A stretch of 5,070 bases of DNA from Aquamicrobium sp. (GTDB lineage Bacteria > Pseudomonadota > Alphaproteobacteria > Rhizobiales > Rhizobiaceae), in the NCBI GenBank assembly GCA_014860725.1, contig JACZJD010000212.1, positions 1 through 5,070 on the forward strand. Direction: 5' to 3'. Numbering within the stretch: position 1 is the first letter of the stretch; each line of letters opens with the position of its first letter. The translations under genes were made by a program, and so were the position numbers. Positions 4,708 to 5,070 of the stretch are shown one piece after another. The notes beneath the pieces were generated by a model. That model was not told the origin of the DNA. It was given only the letters and a program-made list of their open reading frames with translations, and searched no databases.

Positions 4708-5070
4708 ATGCTTTCCGTCGTCACCGGCCTCGTGGCCGCCGCCCTTGCCGCTGTCCTTCTGGTTTCGACCTACTTCGTGTGGCTCACGCGGCGCATCGCC
4801 CGCGACGCCGAGCACGCGGTGCCGCCGCGCGGCCGCTTCGTCACCGTCGAAGGCTGCGACATCCACTATGTCGAGCGCGGCGAAGGCCGGCCGATCCTGA
4901 TGATCCACGGCCTCGGCGGCACGCTGCACCACATGCGCCGGCCGCTGATGGAGGAATTCGGCGACGGCTACCGGCTGATCGCCGGCTTCATCGACGCGCT
5001 GGGCCTGGAGAAGCCGCTTCTCGTCGGCCATTCGCTCGGCGGGGCGGTGGCGCTCGCGACCGCTCTCGCC
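4708..5070 (+). CDS. Membrane-anchored alpha/beta hydrolase (N-terminal part, runs off right edge; apparent internal deletion)
   Basis: The first 121 codons of an alpha/beta-fold hydrolase are present. Residues 1-26 form a hydrophobic N-terminal helix followed by LTRRIARDAE, a signal anchor placing the catalytic domain probably in the periplasm. FVTVEGCDIHYVERGEGRPILMIHGLGG (44-71) holds strands 1-3 and the oxyanion-hole His67-Gly68. GHSLGG (107-112) is the nucleophile elbow with Ser109. The acid and His of the triad lie beyond the window. Oddly, only 42 residues separate His67 from Ser109, against about 70 usual in the family. The expected DRPGxGxS loop is absent, as if about 25-30 residues were removed at YRLIAGFID (88-96). 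The ATG at 4708 has only a weak GGGGGG site (11 nt), but no other start lies near. Substrate cannot be assigned. The protein may be inactive. Confidence 0.82.
   Translation, partial: MLSVVTGLVAAALAAVLLVSTYFVWLTRRIARDAEHAVPPRGRFVTVEGCDIHYVERGEGRPILMIHGLGGTLHHMRRPLMEEFGDGYRLIAGFIDALGLEKPLLVGHSLGGAVALATALA

Noticed and set aside
4666..5031. Minus-strand open frame of 121 codons opposite the hydrolase
   Set aside because: It is antisense to the hydrolase frame, which carries clear HGLGG and GHSLGG motifs; the minus product shows no family features.

Overview
The window is about two-thirds G+C with short intergenic gaps. The proteins (long-form PiT phosphate permease with a DLDKL-type N-terminus, short Gpt, CinA-like MoaB-fold protein, an orphan DnaB-like ATPase) and a degenerate copy of a GATCATGC-type intergenic repeat all suggest a Rhizobiales alphaproteobacterium, probably near Mesorhizobium/Phyllobacteriaceae. 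This placement comes from recognising families, not from a search.

Layout, left to right. Positions 1-506 (minus): N-terminal 168 codons of an inorganic phosphate transporter that runs off the left edge. 612-1106 (minus): a NUDIX hydrolase with an intact Nudix box. 1107-1259: an AT-rich island with a perfect 8-bp inverted repeat spaced by 21 bp, probably the NUDIX promoter/operator. 1260-1757 (minus): xanthine/guanine phosphoribosyltransferase gpt. 1758-2034: a divergent control region with a 10-bp tandem direct repeat. 2035-2760 (plus): a 241-residue stand-alone DnaB-type RecA-fold ATPase behind a perfect AGGAGG. 2776-2797: a GC-rich hairpin between converging genes. 2798-3637 (minus): a two-domain universal stress protein, preceded by a perfect TTGAC-N4-GTCAA FNR/FixK-type box. 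3758-4501 (minus): a CinA-like/MoaB-fold protein without the amidase domain. 4502-4707: a divergent gap with strong hairpins and the repeat. 4708-5070 (plus): the start of a membrane-anchored alpha/beta hydrolase that appears to lack about 25-30 residues between the oxyanion-hole HG and the nucleophile elbow.

Most of this looks like ordinary chromosomal housekeeping: phosphate uptake, nucleotide sanitation, purine salvage and stress response. I see no mobile element, CRISPR array, tRNA or rRNA, and no clear multi-gene novel system. The best leads are the orphan DnaB-like ATPase, the predicted oxygen-responsive box at the stress gene, the internal deletion in the hydrolase, and the spaced inverted repeat upstream of the NUDIX gene.
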